A stretch of DNA of 38,298 nt, taken from a virus. The stretch's first letter is position 1. Each line of letters begins with the position of its first letter. Where the stretch lies: the IMG/VR virus record IMGVR_UViG_3300036851_000070, positions 1-38,298 of that record; one strand, given 5' to 3'. Below the pieces are notes generated by a model that saw only the letters and a list, made by a program, of their open reading frames with translations, was not told where the DNA came from and made no database searches. This document shows, one piece after another, positions 30,163 through 36,542 of the stretch. The position numbers and the translations under genes are program-made.

Positions 30163-30506
30163 GACTCTCAGACGGCCAGATTGAACGACGGATGCAGCAG
30201 CTTCGCGAGACGGTCGAGAAGTACGCGAAGGCAAAGGCCGACTATGAATATCTGGAGGACTTCAAGAAGTCGAAGATCGCCATCCTCATGAAGGAAGCCG
30301 AGAAGCAGGGGTTCTCGACTGCTGCGGCGCAGGAACGTGAAGCTCGCGCCCATCCGGACTATCTCGAAGTTCTCGAAGGTCTGCGTGTTGCCAATTACGA
30401 GGCCGAAAAACTCAAACGCGAGTTGTGGCTGGCCGAACTGGCATCCGAGATCTGGCGCACGAATGAATCGAGCCGCCGGGCAGAAATGCGGGGGTACGGT
30501 ACTTGA
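30159..30506 (+). CDS. Coiled-coil protein
   Basis: A 115-residue protein that is helical and charged through its length (IERRMQQLRETVEKYAKAKA, VANYEAEKLKRELWLAELAS). Proteins of this kind often sit between SSB and nuclease genes in phage recombination modules. Function unknown. Confidence 0.6.
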   Translation: MRLSDGQIERRMQQLRETVEKYAKAKADYEYLEDFKKSKIAILMKEAEKQGFSTAAAQEREARAHPDYLEVLEGLRVANYEAEKLKRELWLAELASEIWRTNESSRRAEMRGYGT

Positions 30507-30874
30507 AGCATTCCACGGGAACGCCGACCGTTTACGAGGCGCGTCGCATCGATGATTTCAGCCTCGTCGGCTGTATTGCCTGCTGGATGCTGGGCTATCC
30601 AGAGACGCCTTATGACGTCCAACATTTTCTGTCCGGCGGCACGAGACGCGGTCATGCCGCCACTTGCCCGCTGTGTCCGGCTCATCACCGTGGCGTGGAC
30701 TTCAGTCCGTCACTGCACCTCGTGAGCTTTGCGACTCAGCCACGAACGTTCCGCCAGGTATTCGGCGATGACGACGAGTTGATCGCATTGACCGACAGGC
30801 TGATCGCGATTGAAAAGCACAGGCGTCACATCCTCAGGATCGACGCGCTGTCCGAAGCGGAGAAGAGCCTATGA
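30503..30874 (+). CDS. Ref-like HNH nuclease
   Basis: A 123-residue protein with a TTG start overlapping the previous stop (TTGA). The Ref/HNH pattern is clear: GCIACWMLGYPETPYDVQHF, SGGTRRGHAATCPLCPAHHR, then FRQVFGDDDELIALTDRLIA. The P1 Ref protein is a RecA-dependent nuclease; this relative, after the SSB-like gene, could act with host RecA. The usual HH just after the first Cys pair is replaced by VQH, so activity is uncertain. Confidence 0.7.
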   Translation: MKHSTGTPTVYEARRIDDFSLVGCIACWMLGYPETPYDVQHFLSGGTRRGHAATCPLCPAHHRGVDFSPSLHLVSFATQPRTFRQVFGDDDELIALTDRLIAIEKHRRHILRIDALSEAEKSL

Positions 30875-31071
30875 GCTTTCGAGCGATCTTTACTTGCGAC
30901 ATTTGCAAGGAGGACACCGCTAGAGCCGGAATTCTCGGCTGTCGATTCCAGAATCTGCACGACTTCAAGTTATCGCCGCCAGAGTCGACCGATGGCACGC
31001 ACATCTGCAATCGATGTCTTGACCAGCTTCGTGTGCAGCTTGGTCCGAAGAGAGTAGAGGCGAAGGCATGA
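30871..31071 (+). CDS. Zinc-ribbon mini-protein
   Basis: A 66-residue protein with CDICKED and ICNRCLDQL CxxC pairs, a typical small zinc ribbon. It lies directly after the Ref-like gene with overlapping start/stop. It could bind RNA polymerase, nucleic acid or a host protein. Confidence 0.65.
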   Translation: MSFRAIFTCDICKEDTARAGILGCRFQNLHDFKLSPPESTDGTHICNRCLDQLRVQLGPKRVEAKA

Positions 31072-31352
31072 CCTCCGGCAAGCATCCAGATATTCCCGCC
31101 ATCGTGCGTGCCATGCCGCACAAGGTGGCTGTCTACTATCGCGGGATTCTGTACCGCTGGAAGCAGTGTGGCTACGTGGAATGCGCCAGATGGTTTTGGA
31201 AGAACTACACGAACCATCGCAACAGGGACCACGGGCACGGAAAGCACAAGGTTTATTGCTGTGACGAATGCCGCTTGGCGAACTGGAAGATTCTGAATAG
31301 GGAACGACAGCGACGCTGGAAGAAGCGACAGGTGGAAGGCTTGATCAGATGA
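31068..31352 (+). CDS. Small Cys/His-rich basic protein
   Basis: A 94-residue protein, Arg/Lys/His-rich, with QCGYVECARWFWKNYTNHRN and HKVYCCDECRLANWKILNRE, followed by RERQRRWKKRQ. The Cys/His set suggests one zinc site and the basic end suggests nucleic-acid binding. Function unknown. Confidence 0.6.
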   Translation: MTSGKHPDIPAIVRAMPHKVAVYYRGILYRWKQCGYVECARWFWKNYTNHRNRDHGHGKHKVYCCDECRLANWKILNRERQRRWKKRQVEGLIR

Positions 31353-31379
31353 TTACTACAAGCGACGGAGTGCGCAACT

Positions 31380-31604
31380 ATGAAAGCCTGGATCGTACTG
31401 ATGTCGATCACGCTCGGAAGCCATTCCGAGACACACGCGCTCGGTTACTTCCTGAACGAGGACGCGTGTCGTCGCTGGGCGAGCATGTACAGCACAGCGT
31501 TGCTGGCGAAGCAGGAGAGCGGAACGGTGATTGGTATCTGCTGGACGGAAGCGGAGTTCCGGCGGCTCAAGCCGGACATGCGCCTCGAATTGAGGGACTC
31601 GTAG
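31380..31604 (+). CDS. Small hypothetical protein, possibly exported
   Basis: A 74-residue protein starting MKAWIVLMSITLGSHSETHA, a short hydrophobic N-terminus that could be a weak signal or membrane anchor, followed by FLNEDACRRWASMYSTALLA. GGAG lies about 10 bases upstream. Its stop overlaps the start of the lipoprotein gene next to it, so the two may work together. Confidence 0.5.
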   Translation: MKAWIVLMSITLGSHSETHALGYFLNEDACRRWASMYSTALLAKQESGTVIGICWTEAEFRRLKPDMRLELRDS

Positions 31605-31858
31605 TGGTCGCTCTCGGACTCCTGCTCGCCGGCTGTGCTGAGCAACTGCTGCGCAAATGTACGTCCGAGGACGAATGCGCCAAAAACGGCTGCGAGATGC
31701 GCGCCACCGACGAAGGGTATCGCGCCCTGATCTGCCGGGACACGATGGAGAACGGGTGCTGGCGTCTGCGGTCGTGGATTGAGGGCGATCCGATGATCAC
31801 TAAGGATCAGATGCTCTCTCGCGTTGGTCCATGGCATTGCCCGGAGACCGGAACATGA
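31604..31858 (+). CDS. Small lipoprotein, cysteine-rich
   Basis: An 84-residue lipoprotein with a GTG start (GAGGGA seven bases upstream) reading MVALGLLLAGCAEQLLRKCT. LLAGC is a lipobox, so Cys11 would be lipidated and the protein anchored to a membrane. Further cysteines (CTSEDECAKNGCEMRATDEG, CRDTMENGCW) suggest disulphide bonds in the periplasm. Early-operon lipoproteins in phages often exclude superinfecting phages; no spanin partner is next to it, so that reading is disfavoured. The role is inferred. Confidence 0.65.
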   Translation: MVALGLLLAGCAEQLLRKCTSEDECAKNGCEMRATDEGYRALICRDTMENGCWRLRSWIEGDPMITKDQMLSRVGPWHCPETGT

Positions 31859-32100
31859 GCACCGAAACGGTAATGCAGATGCAGCGAAAGATTCGCGCCT
31901 GTCCTCAGGTGTGGCTCGTGTGGGTCCGCTGCGATGGCGAGCAAAGCCTCGAAGCGATCTACGACAACCGCGAGGCCGCTGACCTGCACGTCAAGCACTA
32001 CAACGGCATGAAGGGCAACGCGGCCGGTTACTACGGCAAAGCGCACGTTGGGCAGTCGAACGTGTTGACGCTTGAAATAGCGCAGAGGTTCACGAAATGA
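31855..32100 (+). CDS. Small hypothetical protein
   Basis: An 81-residue protein starting MSTETVMQMQRKIRACPQVW. Beta-leaning start (VWLVWVRCDGEQSLEAIYDN) then helical DLHVKHYNGMKG. ATGA overlap with the lipoprotein stop. Unknown role. Confidence 0.56.
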   Translation: MSTETVMQMQRKIRACPQVWLVWVRCDGEQSLEAIYDNREAADLHVKHYNGMKGNAAGYYGKAHVGQSNVLTLEIAQRFTK

Positions 32101-32480
32101 ATGCTCCGCAGTCCACTGATCTTGAAAGCCTGCCTGAAGACCTGCGCGACGCGGCCAAAGTACGCGAGCGTGGCACCATGCTCAACATGCTGATGGAACA
32201 GCGAGACGCCGCGTACGCCGAACGCAACCAGTGCGTGGCGTTAATCGCTCGCTTGGTGATGAAGATGGGCGGTTTTGCAGGCGTCACGAAGACGGCCATC
32301 GAAGGCTGGGAGCCCGAATGGCACAACTGCATCTATATCAACCTGCCGACCGGCCAAGTCTCGTGGCACTTCCATGACCGGGAAGCGCATTTCTTCACTG
32401 GCATCCCTCGCATCAACACGATTTGGGATGGACACGACACGCCAGAGAAGTATCGCCGCGTGAACACGGCATGGGAGTAG
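32097..32480 (+). CDS. Hypothetical protein with helical N-terminus and beta-rich C-terminus
   Basis: A 127-residue protein starting MNAPQSTDLESLPEDLRDAA. The C-terminal half (EWHNCIYINLPTGQVSWHFH, then HFFTGIPRINTIWDGHDTPE) looks like a small phage protein with a His/Asp/Trp-rich strand-turn-strand. Similar pieces occur in many phage early proteins; no function is known. Confidence 0.58.
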   Translation: MNAPQSTDLESLPEDLRDAAKVRERGTMLNMLMEQRDAAYAERNQCVALIARLVMKMGGFAGVTKTAIEGWEPEWHNCIYINLPTGQVSWHFHDREAHFFTGIPRINTIWDGHDTPEKYRRVNTAWE

Positions 32481-32485
32481 AGGCG

Positions 32486-32884
32486 ATGACTGCAGACCTT
32501 GTGAGTCAGCTTCGCTTCCTGCGCCGTACCGCGAAATTTAAGTACGCAAAGGATGAGCTCTACATTGTCGGCGAGGTCATGCACAACGCAGCCGACGAGA
32601 TCGAGCGCCTCGACGCCGACGCCGCATGCGAACGGGCGGAGAAGGAATCGCTGAAGATTCAGGTTCTGTACCTGATGCGTGCGCTCCACGCCAAGCAGGC
32701 CAAGATCGATGCGCTGATGCTGGAATTCTGTCCGGGCGAGATGTCGAAAGAGCAGCGCGACGAATGGGCAGAGCATCAGCGACCCGCCGACGATGTGTCC
32801 GGTTGCGCGGTATGCGGCGAACCGACGCTAACCGACAGAAAATATTGCAGTGAAATTTGTGAGTCGGACGCGACGCCGCGCTGA
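32486..32884 (+). CDS. Coiled-coil protein with C-terminal zinc ribbon
   Basis: A 132-residue protein: an N-terminal helical part (MTADLVSQLRFLRRTAKFKY, AADEIERLDADAACERAEKE) and a C-terminal zinc site CAVCGEPTLTDRKYCSEIC. The start at 32486 is preferred to ATG 32471, which would overlap the previous stop by ten bases. Confidence 0.6.
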   Translation: MTADLVSQLRFLRRTAKFKYAKDELYIVGEVMHNAADEIERLDADAACERAEKESLKIQVLYLMRALHAKQAKIDALMLEFCPGEMSKEQRDEWAEHQRPADDVSGCAVCGEPTLTDRKYCSEICESDATPR

Positions 32885-32893
32885 CACAAGGCC

Positions 32894-33049
32894 ATGAAAC
32901 CCAAGATCGCAGAAATGGAGTGCTTCGAGGAAGAGTGCGGCTGGATCGGCGATCGTGCCGATGCGCTGTGCCCGACTGACGATCCAGACGACCTGCGCTG
33001 TCCGGGATGCGGGACACGCCTTACTGTGAGCGAGGAAGTAACTCGATGA
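32894..33049 (+). CDS. Zinc-ribbon mini-protein
   Basis: A 51-residue protein: MKPKIAEMECFEEECGWIGD, ALCPTDDPDDLRCPGCGTR. Six cysteines in CxxxxC and CxxC style, enough for one zinc. The stop overlaps the next start. One of the recurrent small zinc proteins of this operon. Confidence 0.62.
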   Translation: MKPKIAEMECFEEECGWIGDRADALCPTDDPDDLRCPGCGTRLTVSEEVTR

Positions 33050-33279
33050 AGCTCCCCACGAAAGAGGCCGCGAAGCTGTTTGCGGATGGCTATACGAAAG
33101 GCCATCAGGAAGGGCTGAACAGCAGCGCCAAGACGATCGCCAAGCTCAATCGCCGTCTAGCGTATCGAGCACATCGCGTACAAGTCCTCGCGCAATGGCG
33201 TCGAGATGCCATCGACCGGCTAGGTCTCGGGCCGCAGGTGATTGCAGAGATCGACAAACGCGTGAAGCTCCGCAGATAG
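33046..33279 (+). CDS. Small basic helical protein
   Basis: A 77-residue protein starting MKLPTKEAAKLFADGYTKGH and then RLAYRAHRVQVLAQWRRDAI, strongly basic and helical. ATGA overlap with the preceding gene. It precedes the excision/integration genes and could be a nucleoid- or integration-associated helper; unknown. Confidence 0.55.
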   Translation: MKLPTKEAAKLFADGYTKGHQEGLNSSAKTIAKLNRRLAYRAHRVQVLAQWRRDAIDRLGLGPQVIAEIDKRVKLRR

Positions 33280-33295
33280 ATGGCCTACGCCTCAC

Positions 33296-33673
33296 ATGGC
33301 TGAAGTCCCCTTTAACGCGCTCGCGCGATTGGCCGACACCAGAAAGGTGAAAGCGGTCGCTGCGTGGTGCGCGCGAAATCGAATCCTGACGTTCAGGGAT
33401 TCGAAGGGACGACCATGCACAACAGAGGCTGCGCTTGACCGCGCCCTCTTCCGCGGCAAGGATGCTGAAAACGAACCGAACTACGGACCGCCACCGTGGC
33501 AAAGCTCTCTTGCGGACTCTCAATCCCCGCTGTCGTCGAGAAGGACGGCCGGTACTACAAGATCATCCGCAACAAGTGGCACCCGCTCAGCAGGATCGAC
33601 GAAGGGGTCAACGCGCTTTACCGGGCGCTCTACGAACTCGACCCCACCCGGCCCGGGACGATCGGCGAGTTGA
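33296..33673 (+). CDS. Excisionase-like / DUF4224-like protein overlapping the integrase gene
   Basis: A 125-residue frame; the first 65 residues (MAEVPFNALARLADTRKVKA, AAWCARNRILTFRDSKGRPC, EAALDRALFRGKD) resemble the small helix-turn-helix proteins that commonly precede phage integrases and act as excisionases. The frame overlaps the integrase gene by 178 bp, and the overlapping part (Ser/Thr/Arg-rich, TGRSTNSTPPGPGRSAS) looks non-conserved. The real function is probably held in the N-terminal part. Confidence 0.6.
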   Translation: MAEVPFNALARLADTRKVKAVAAWCARNRILTFRDSKGRPCTTEAALDRALFRGKDAENEPNYGPPPWQSSLADSQSPLSSRRTAGTTRSSATSGTRSAGSTKGSTRFTGRSTNSTPPGPGRSAS

Positions 33674-34416
33674 TCAACGTGTACCGCGCCGCTGGCATGG
33701 ACGAGCTCGCCGAGGCCACCCGCCAGGACTATGGGAAGATGCTGCCGCGGCTCGCGCATCATTTCGGCCACATCCGTCTTGGAATGCTGAAGCCCTCGCA
33801 GATTGCGGTGTGGCTCGAGACGCGCCGGAAGGCCGGCAAGGGAGCGATCCGCGCTAACCGCGAGTTCGCTGTGCTGGCGAGCATCCACAAGTTCGGCATG
33901 CGCCAAGGCTGGGTCGAGGCGAACCCCTGCCGCGGCGTTCCCCGAAATACTGAGCGGCCGCGCAGCCGGGTCGTCACGGACGAGGAATTCTTAGAGGGCT
34001 TTAACCGCGCTCCTGAGGCGTTCCAGGACCTGATCGCAGCGGCCTACCTCTCAGGTGTCCGGCAGACCGATATCATCGCCTGGAGCCGCACAGCTCATTT
34101 GCGGCCCGATGGCATCCACTACGTCCAGAGCAAAACGCGCAAGCCGCACCACGTTGAATGGACCGATGCCCTGCGCTACTTCGTCCGGCGCGCGATGGCC
34201 CGATTCCCCGATGAAGACTTGGTATTCCTGAACACCCGCGGGCAGCCGTGGACGATCTGGGCGATCAACAGCCAGAAGCGCCGGCTGGAGCTGGATTGGT
34301 GCTTCAAGGATCTGCGGGCGAAGGCGCAGACCGATTCACCGCATTCCGTGCTCGGACACGGCGCCGCGCTCGAAGCGGTGTACCGAAAGGCGCTGCGCAC
34401 GAGGCCGGTGCGATGA
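33496..34416 (+). CDS. int: Tyrosine integrase
   Basis: A 306-residue site-specific recombinase of the phage type. N-terminal arm-binding-like segment GRYYKIIRNKWHPLSRIDEG (19-38); core-binding region (DYGKMLPRLAHHFGHIRLGM); catalytic domain with SGVRQTDI (R189), SKTRKPHH (K213/K215 region), FKDLRAKAQTD (R274, with K271 in place of the usual H) and LGHGA (H288), ending with VYRK (Y296 nucleophile). It uses GTG as start. It faces attP just downstream at 34456, and CTTAGAGG repeats flank that core. It catalyses insertion into a tRNA-Lys gene. Confidence 0.92.
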   Translation: MAKLSCGLSIPAVVEKDGRYYKIIRNKWHPLSRIDEGVNALYRALYELDPTRPGTIGELINVYRAAGMDELAEATRQDYGKMLPRLAHHFGHIRLGMLKPSQIAVWLETRRKAGKGAIRANREFAVLASIHKFGMRQGWVEANPCRGVPRNTERPRSRVVTDEEFLEGFNRAPEAFQDLIAAAYLSGVRQTDIIAWSRTAHLRPDGIHYVQSKTRKPHHVEWTDALRYFVRRAMARFPDEDLVFLNTRGQPWTIWAINSQKRRLELDWCFKDLRAKAQTDSPHSVLGHGAALEAVYRKALRTRPVR

Positions 34417-34421
34417 ATATT

Positions 34422-34606
34422 CTTAGAGGCTGCGGAGCCACCCTTAGAGGGAAATTGGTGGGGTGGGAGGGAATCGAACCCTCGACCAGCGGATTAAAAG
34501 TCCCCAAGACAAGCACGTGCCGCTGCAGTAACACGCATATTTTCCTCGCTGTCAGTCCTCTAGGTCGCATGTCTGGGGCTGCGGAAATACGGTATAGTCT
34601 TAGAGG
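34422..34606. repeat. CTTAGAGG repeats flanking attP (candidate integrase arm sites)
   Basis: The 8-mer CTTAGAGG occurs in direct orientation at 34422-34429, 34443-34450 and 34599-34606. A related reverse copy (CCTCTAGG) lies near 34555-34562. Two direct copies on one side and one on the other side of the tRNA-derived core is the usual layout of integrase arm-type sites. A fourth copy within the integrase gene (33990-33997) may be chance. Confidence 0.6.
34456..34505 (-). other. attP core: 3' half of a tRNA-Lys (UUU) gene
   Basis: Read on the minus strand this 50-bp stretch runs from the anticodon arm to the CCA end of a tRNA: loop CTTTTAA (anticodon UUU), variable loop TGGTC, T-arm GAGGG-TTCGATT-CCCTC, acceptor strand CCACCCC, A73, CCA. 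The 5' half is missing (the upstream sequence does not form a D-arm or acceptor strand), so this is not an expressed tRNA. It is the classic phage attachment-site copy that rebuilds the host tRNA-Lys 3' end after insertion. One anticodon-stem pair is mismatched, marking the edge of identity. Confidence 0.85.
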
Positions 34607-34608
34607 AG

Positions 34609-35142
34609 ATGCCTCGCGATCTGCCGCCCCGGCTGCACTTCAAAGACCACGGGTATTACTACGTCTATCGGAACAAATGGACGTATGTTTCGGACACCAG
34701 ATTAGGCGCCCTGCGCCGGTACATCGATACCTTCGCGGATTCCGAGGACCTTCGTCGGGCGGCGGCTGCCCTGATGAACGATCCGAAAGAGTTGAGGCGC
34801 TATACATCCGAGTCGTACAGGCGCGCCAAGAAGAACGCGGTAACGCGCCAGATCGAGTTCCGGCTCACCCGTGCGGACTACGCCGAGATCGTGGCGCGCG
34901 CCGCCGGCAGATGCGAAGTCAGCGGGATCGCGTTCGACCTGCAGTTGAGGCCACGTTCACTTCGACGGCCATTCGCCCCGAGCCTCGACCGCATCAAAGC
35001 GCACGAGCCGTACACGGTCGAGAACTGCCGGCTGGTGTGTGGACTCGTGAATGCCGCCATGAGCGATTGGGGCGAAGAGCCGTTTCGATTCGTGGCGACG
35101 AAGATGGCCGAGCGCGCGGGCTGGTACGAACCAGACGAGTGA
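34609..35142 (+). CDS. HNH-type endonuclease with integrase-like N-terminus
   Basis: A 177-residue protein. The N-terminal HFKDHGYYYVYRNKWTYVSD closely resembles the arm-binding N-terminus of the integrase (GRYYKIIRNKWHPLS). The C-terminal part is nuclease-like: AGRCEVSGIAFD, then PSLDRIKAHEPYTVENCRLV and CGLVNAAMSDWG, the SLDRI...NCRLVC pattern of HNH-type phage endonucleases. AGAGGAG precedes the start. It lies immediately downstream of attP, so in a prophage it would be at the far end of the element from the integrase. The fusion suggests it binds attachment-site-like DNA. Confidence 0.65.
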   Translation: MPRDLPPRLHFKDHGYYYVYRNKWTYVSDTRLGALRRYIDTFADSEDLRRAAAALMNDPKELRRYTSESYRRAKKNAVTRQIEFRLTRADYAEIVARAAGRCEVSGIAFDLQLRPRSLRRPFAPSLDRIKAHEPYTVENCRLVCGLVNAAMSDWGEEPFRFVATKMAERAGWYEPDE

Positions 35143-35152
35143 GAACGGGTGG

Positions 35153-35215
35153 CCCGGAGTTTAACCGGGGCGCTAGGCTCGTAAGAGCAGTCAAATGGCA
35201 CCGCCTTGCGGCGGT
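35153..35215 (+). terminator. Two hairpins after the HNH-like gene
   Basis: CCCGG/CCGGG (35153-35157 and 35165-35169, 7-base loop) and ACCGCC-TTGC-GGCGGT (35200-35215, perfect six pairs, tetraloop) follow the stop at 35142. No T-run follows, so the elements may slow or partly terminate transcription or protect mRNA rather than being simple terminators. Confidence 0.4.
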
Positions 35216-35319
35216 TACGGCCATCCACCCGCCGCGCACCCTACGCGCGCCCTCCCCTTCTCGCAAGGCTCTGGACGACAAACTGTCCGGTGAGCATTCC
35301 GCATTCAATGGAGATGGTA

Positions 35320-35496
35320 ATGTTCGTTGAGTTCGACCCAGAGCATGAAACGTACTCGATTCATGAGGGTGCCTTGATTCGGAGCCGCTTATCGCCGGCT
35401 GCCGCCCGGCAACTTATGGATGCGCCCAAAAACAATTGCGACGCAATCATGGCGGCTGCCAGACGCGCTGCCAGCGCATCAGCGGAGTCCAAATGA
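35320..35496 (+). CDS. Small MFVEFDP-family protein (copy A)
   Basis: A 58-residue protein starting MFVEFDPEHETYSIHEGALI. It is a paralogue of the gene at 36543 (shared MFVE(F/Y)DP start, TYxxxE, and an AARRAA end). Chosen start is 35320, with GGAG upstream, matching the paralogue. Function unknown; the pair may arise by duplication. Confidence 0.6.
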   Translation: MFVEFDPEHETYSIHEGALIRSRLSPAAARQLMDAPKNNCDAIMAAARRAASASAESK

Positions 35497-35669
35497 GACT
35501 CGGCGATATTATTCGCGGCTATCGGCTGCACAAAGAATTGGACCTGCGCACGCTTGCCGACGAGATTGGTATTGGCCATGTGACGCTGATGAGAATCGAA
35601 CAGGGTCATGAACCGAGCGGCGGTTCGCTGGCGAAGATAATCATCTGGCTCACGAAAGAGTCGGAATAA
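35493..35669 (+). CDS. Small XRE-family regulator
   Basis: A 58-residue protein, essentially one XRE helix-turn-helix domain: MRLGDIIRGYRLHKELDLRT, LADEIGIGHVTLMRIEQGHE. Overlapping codons join it to the gene before. It may be an extra regulator of this terminal cluster, independent of the main repressor at 24077. Confidence 0.75.
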   Translation: MRLGDIIRGYRLHKELDLRTLADEIGIGHVTLMRIEQGHEPSGGSLAKIIIWLTKESE

Positions 35670-35685
35670 CCGTGGAAGCGCCTCG

Positions 35686-35898
35686 ATGAACTGGAGTTGC
35701 GAGACCTGTCGAGACACCGGCGAGATCGACGAGACGCTCGGCGGCATCGGCACGTCTGATCCGCACTGCCCATGCCCGGATTGCGTCACGCCTGCGCCGT
35801 CGGCGCCGATCTGCATATGTCGACGATTCTCGCGCGGTCTACGGCTCGTGAACCTGCGATGCCGCGCTCACCCCACGAACGAAGGGCCTGCGCGGTGA
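35686..35898 (+). CDS. Small cysteine-rich zinc-binding protein
   Basis: A 70-residue protein with SCETCRDTGEIDE and PHCPCPDC, a four-Cys set, and further cysteines ICICRRFSRGLRLVNLRC. The C-terminal half is Arg-rich. Probably a zinc ribbon; role unknown. Confidence 0.58.
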   Translation: MNWSCETCRDTGEIDETLGGIGTSDPHCPCPDCVTPAPSAPICICRRFSRGLRLVNLRCRAHPTNEGPAR

Positions 35899-35996
35899 CC
35901 GCCATGACTACGGGCGTCAATGTGCTGTGGCGGCACAAGATCCGTCCCGAGCACCGCGTAGGCTTTTCTCCGCCACAGCCAGCGGAGCCGAAGTGA
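35895..35996 (+). CDS. Tiny hypothetical peptide
   Basis: A 33-residue frame with a GTG start overlapping the preceding stop, reading MTAMTTGVNVLWRHKIRPEH and ending PPQPAEPK. Its stop overlaps the next GTG start. Short and without features, it is supported by position only. Confidence 0.42.
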   Translation: MTAMTTGVNVLWRHKIRPEHRVGFSPPQPAEPK

Positions 35997-36178
35997 ACGC
36001 GAATTGGCGCCCGCACTGCCATGCGCCGGGCATCTGGTCAGTCGTTCGGCACACCACGACTGGGCGCGGATACTTCGACTACCTCAATCCCGCACATCTG
36101 AAGTGGCACGAGGCGCGTGCGAAGGCGCGCGAGGCGAACCGAGCTACTGAACCACAGACACCACCTCATGAGGACTGA
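35993..36178 (+). CDS. Small hypothetical protein
   Basis: A 61-residue protein with a GTG start overlapping the previous stop, reading NANWRPHCHAPGIWSVVRHT then GRGYFDYLNPAHLKWHEARA. It has several His and aromatic residues. Unknown role. Confidence 0.52.
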   Translation: MNANWRPHCHAPGIWSVVRHTTTGRGYFDYLNPAHLKWHEARAKAREANRATEPQTPPHED

Positions 36179-36180
36179 GT

Positions 36181-36402
36181 ATGGCCGAGATAAATCCTGG
36201 TACTAAAATCGCGCGCCTGATCGAGCGCATGAGGCCGTTAGCGGATTGGTATGCACAAAATCGGCCGAGCGTGGACACGATCCGCGTCACGGCGGATGAT
36301 CTAAAGCTACTAAGCGACAATGAGGCGGCTGCCATCGCCAATGGGATCTACGCCGACAACAAGGGCCTGAAGTGGCGCAACTTCTATCTCAAAAGCGCGT
36401 AG
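36181..36402 (+). CDS. Small helical hypothetical protein
   Basis: A 73-residue protein starting MAEINPGTKIARLIERMRPL with ADDLKLLSDNEAAAIANGIY and a basic, aromatic end. No overlap with neighbours. Unknown role. Confidence 0.55.
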   Translation: MAEINPGTKIARLIERMRPLADWYAQNRPSVDTIRVTADDLKLLSDNEAAAIANGIYADNKGLKWRNFYLKSA

Positions 36403-36427
36403 GCGCTGTTCAACCAACATGAAGTCT

Positions 36428-36529
36428 CGGGCGGTAGTGGAATCGGTAGACACAGCAGTTCTCTGCCGTCGGATCAGCTATCGCGCAGTAGCCCCGGCCC
36501 TGAAGGTTCGAATCCTTCCCGCCCGACCA
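36428..36529 (+). tRNA. Class II tRNA-like gene with aberrant anticodon arm (102 nt)
   Basis: The ends are tRNA-perfect: acceptor CGGGCGG pairs with CCGCCCG, then A73 and encoded CCA (ending 36529); the T-arm is GAAGG-TTCGAAT-CCTTC; the D-arm GTGG-AATCGGTAGA-CAC is typical of tRNA-Leu. The anticodon arm is not: in its place is GCAG-TTCT-CTGC, a four-pair stem with a four-base loop, so no anticodon can be assigned. A long variable region follows, with a GCTAT/GTAGC stem inside CGG/CCG. The total length of 102 nt exceeds a usual tRNA-Leu (about 85-87) and even tRNA-Sec. It may be degenerate, or a tRNA mimic. Confidence 0.65.
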
Positions 36530-36542
36530 TTGGAACTGAGCA

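Noticed and set aside
34456-34505. An expressed tRNA-Lys gene
   Set aside because: Only the 3' half is present; the upstream sequence cannot form the D-arm or the acceptor 5' strand. It is interpreted as an attP core.
34570-34598. A promoter with TATAGT just before the HNH-like gene at 34609
   Set aside because: The -10 is good, but the -35 (TGTCTG) is poor and the transcript would start inside the ribosome-binding site.
34248-35330. A 360-codon plus-strand frame across the integrase end, attP and the HNH-like gene
   Set aside because: It runs through the tRNA-derived attP and overlaps two supported genes in another frame; the product is Arg-rich low-complexity sequence.
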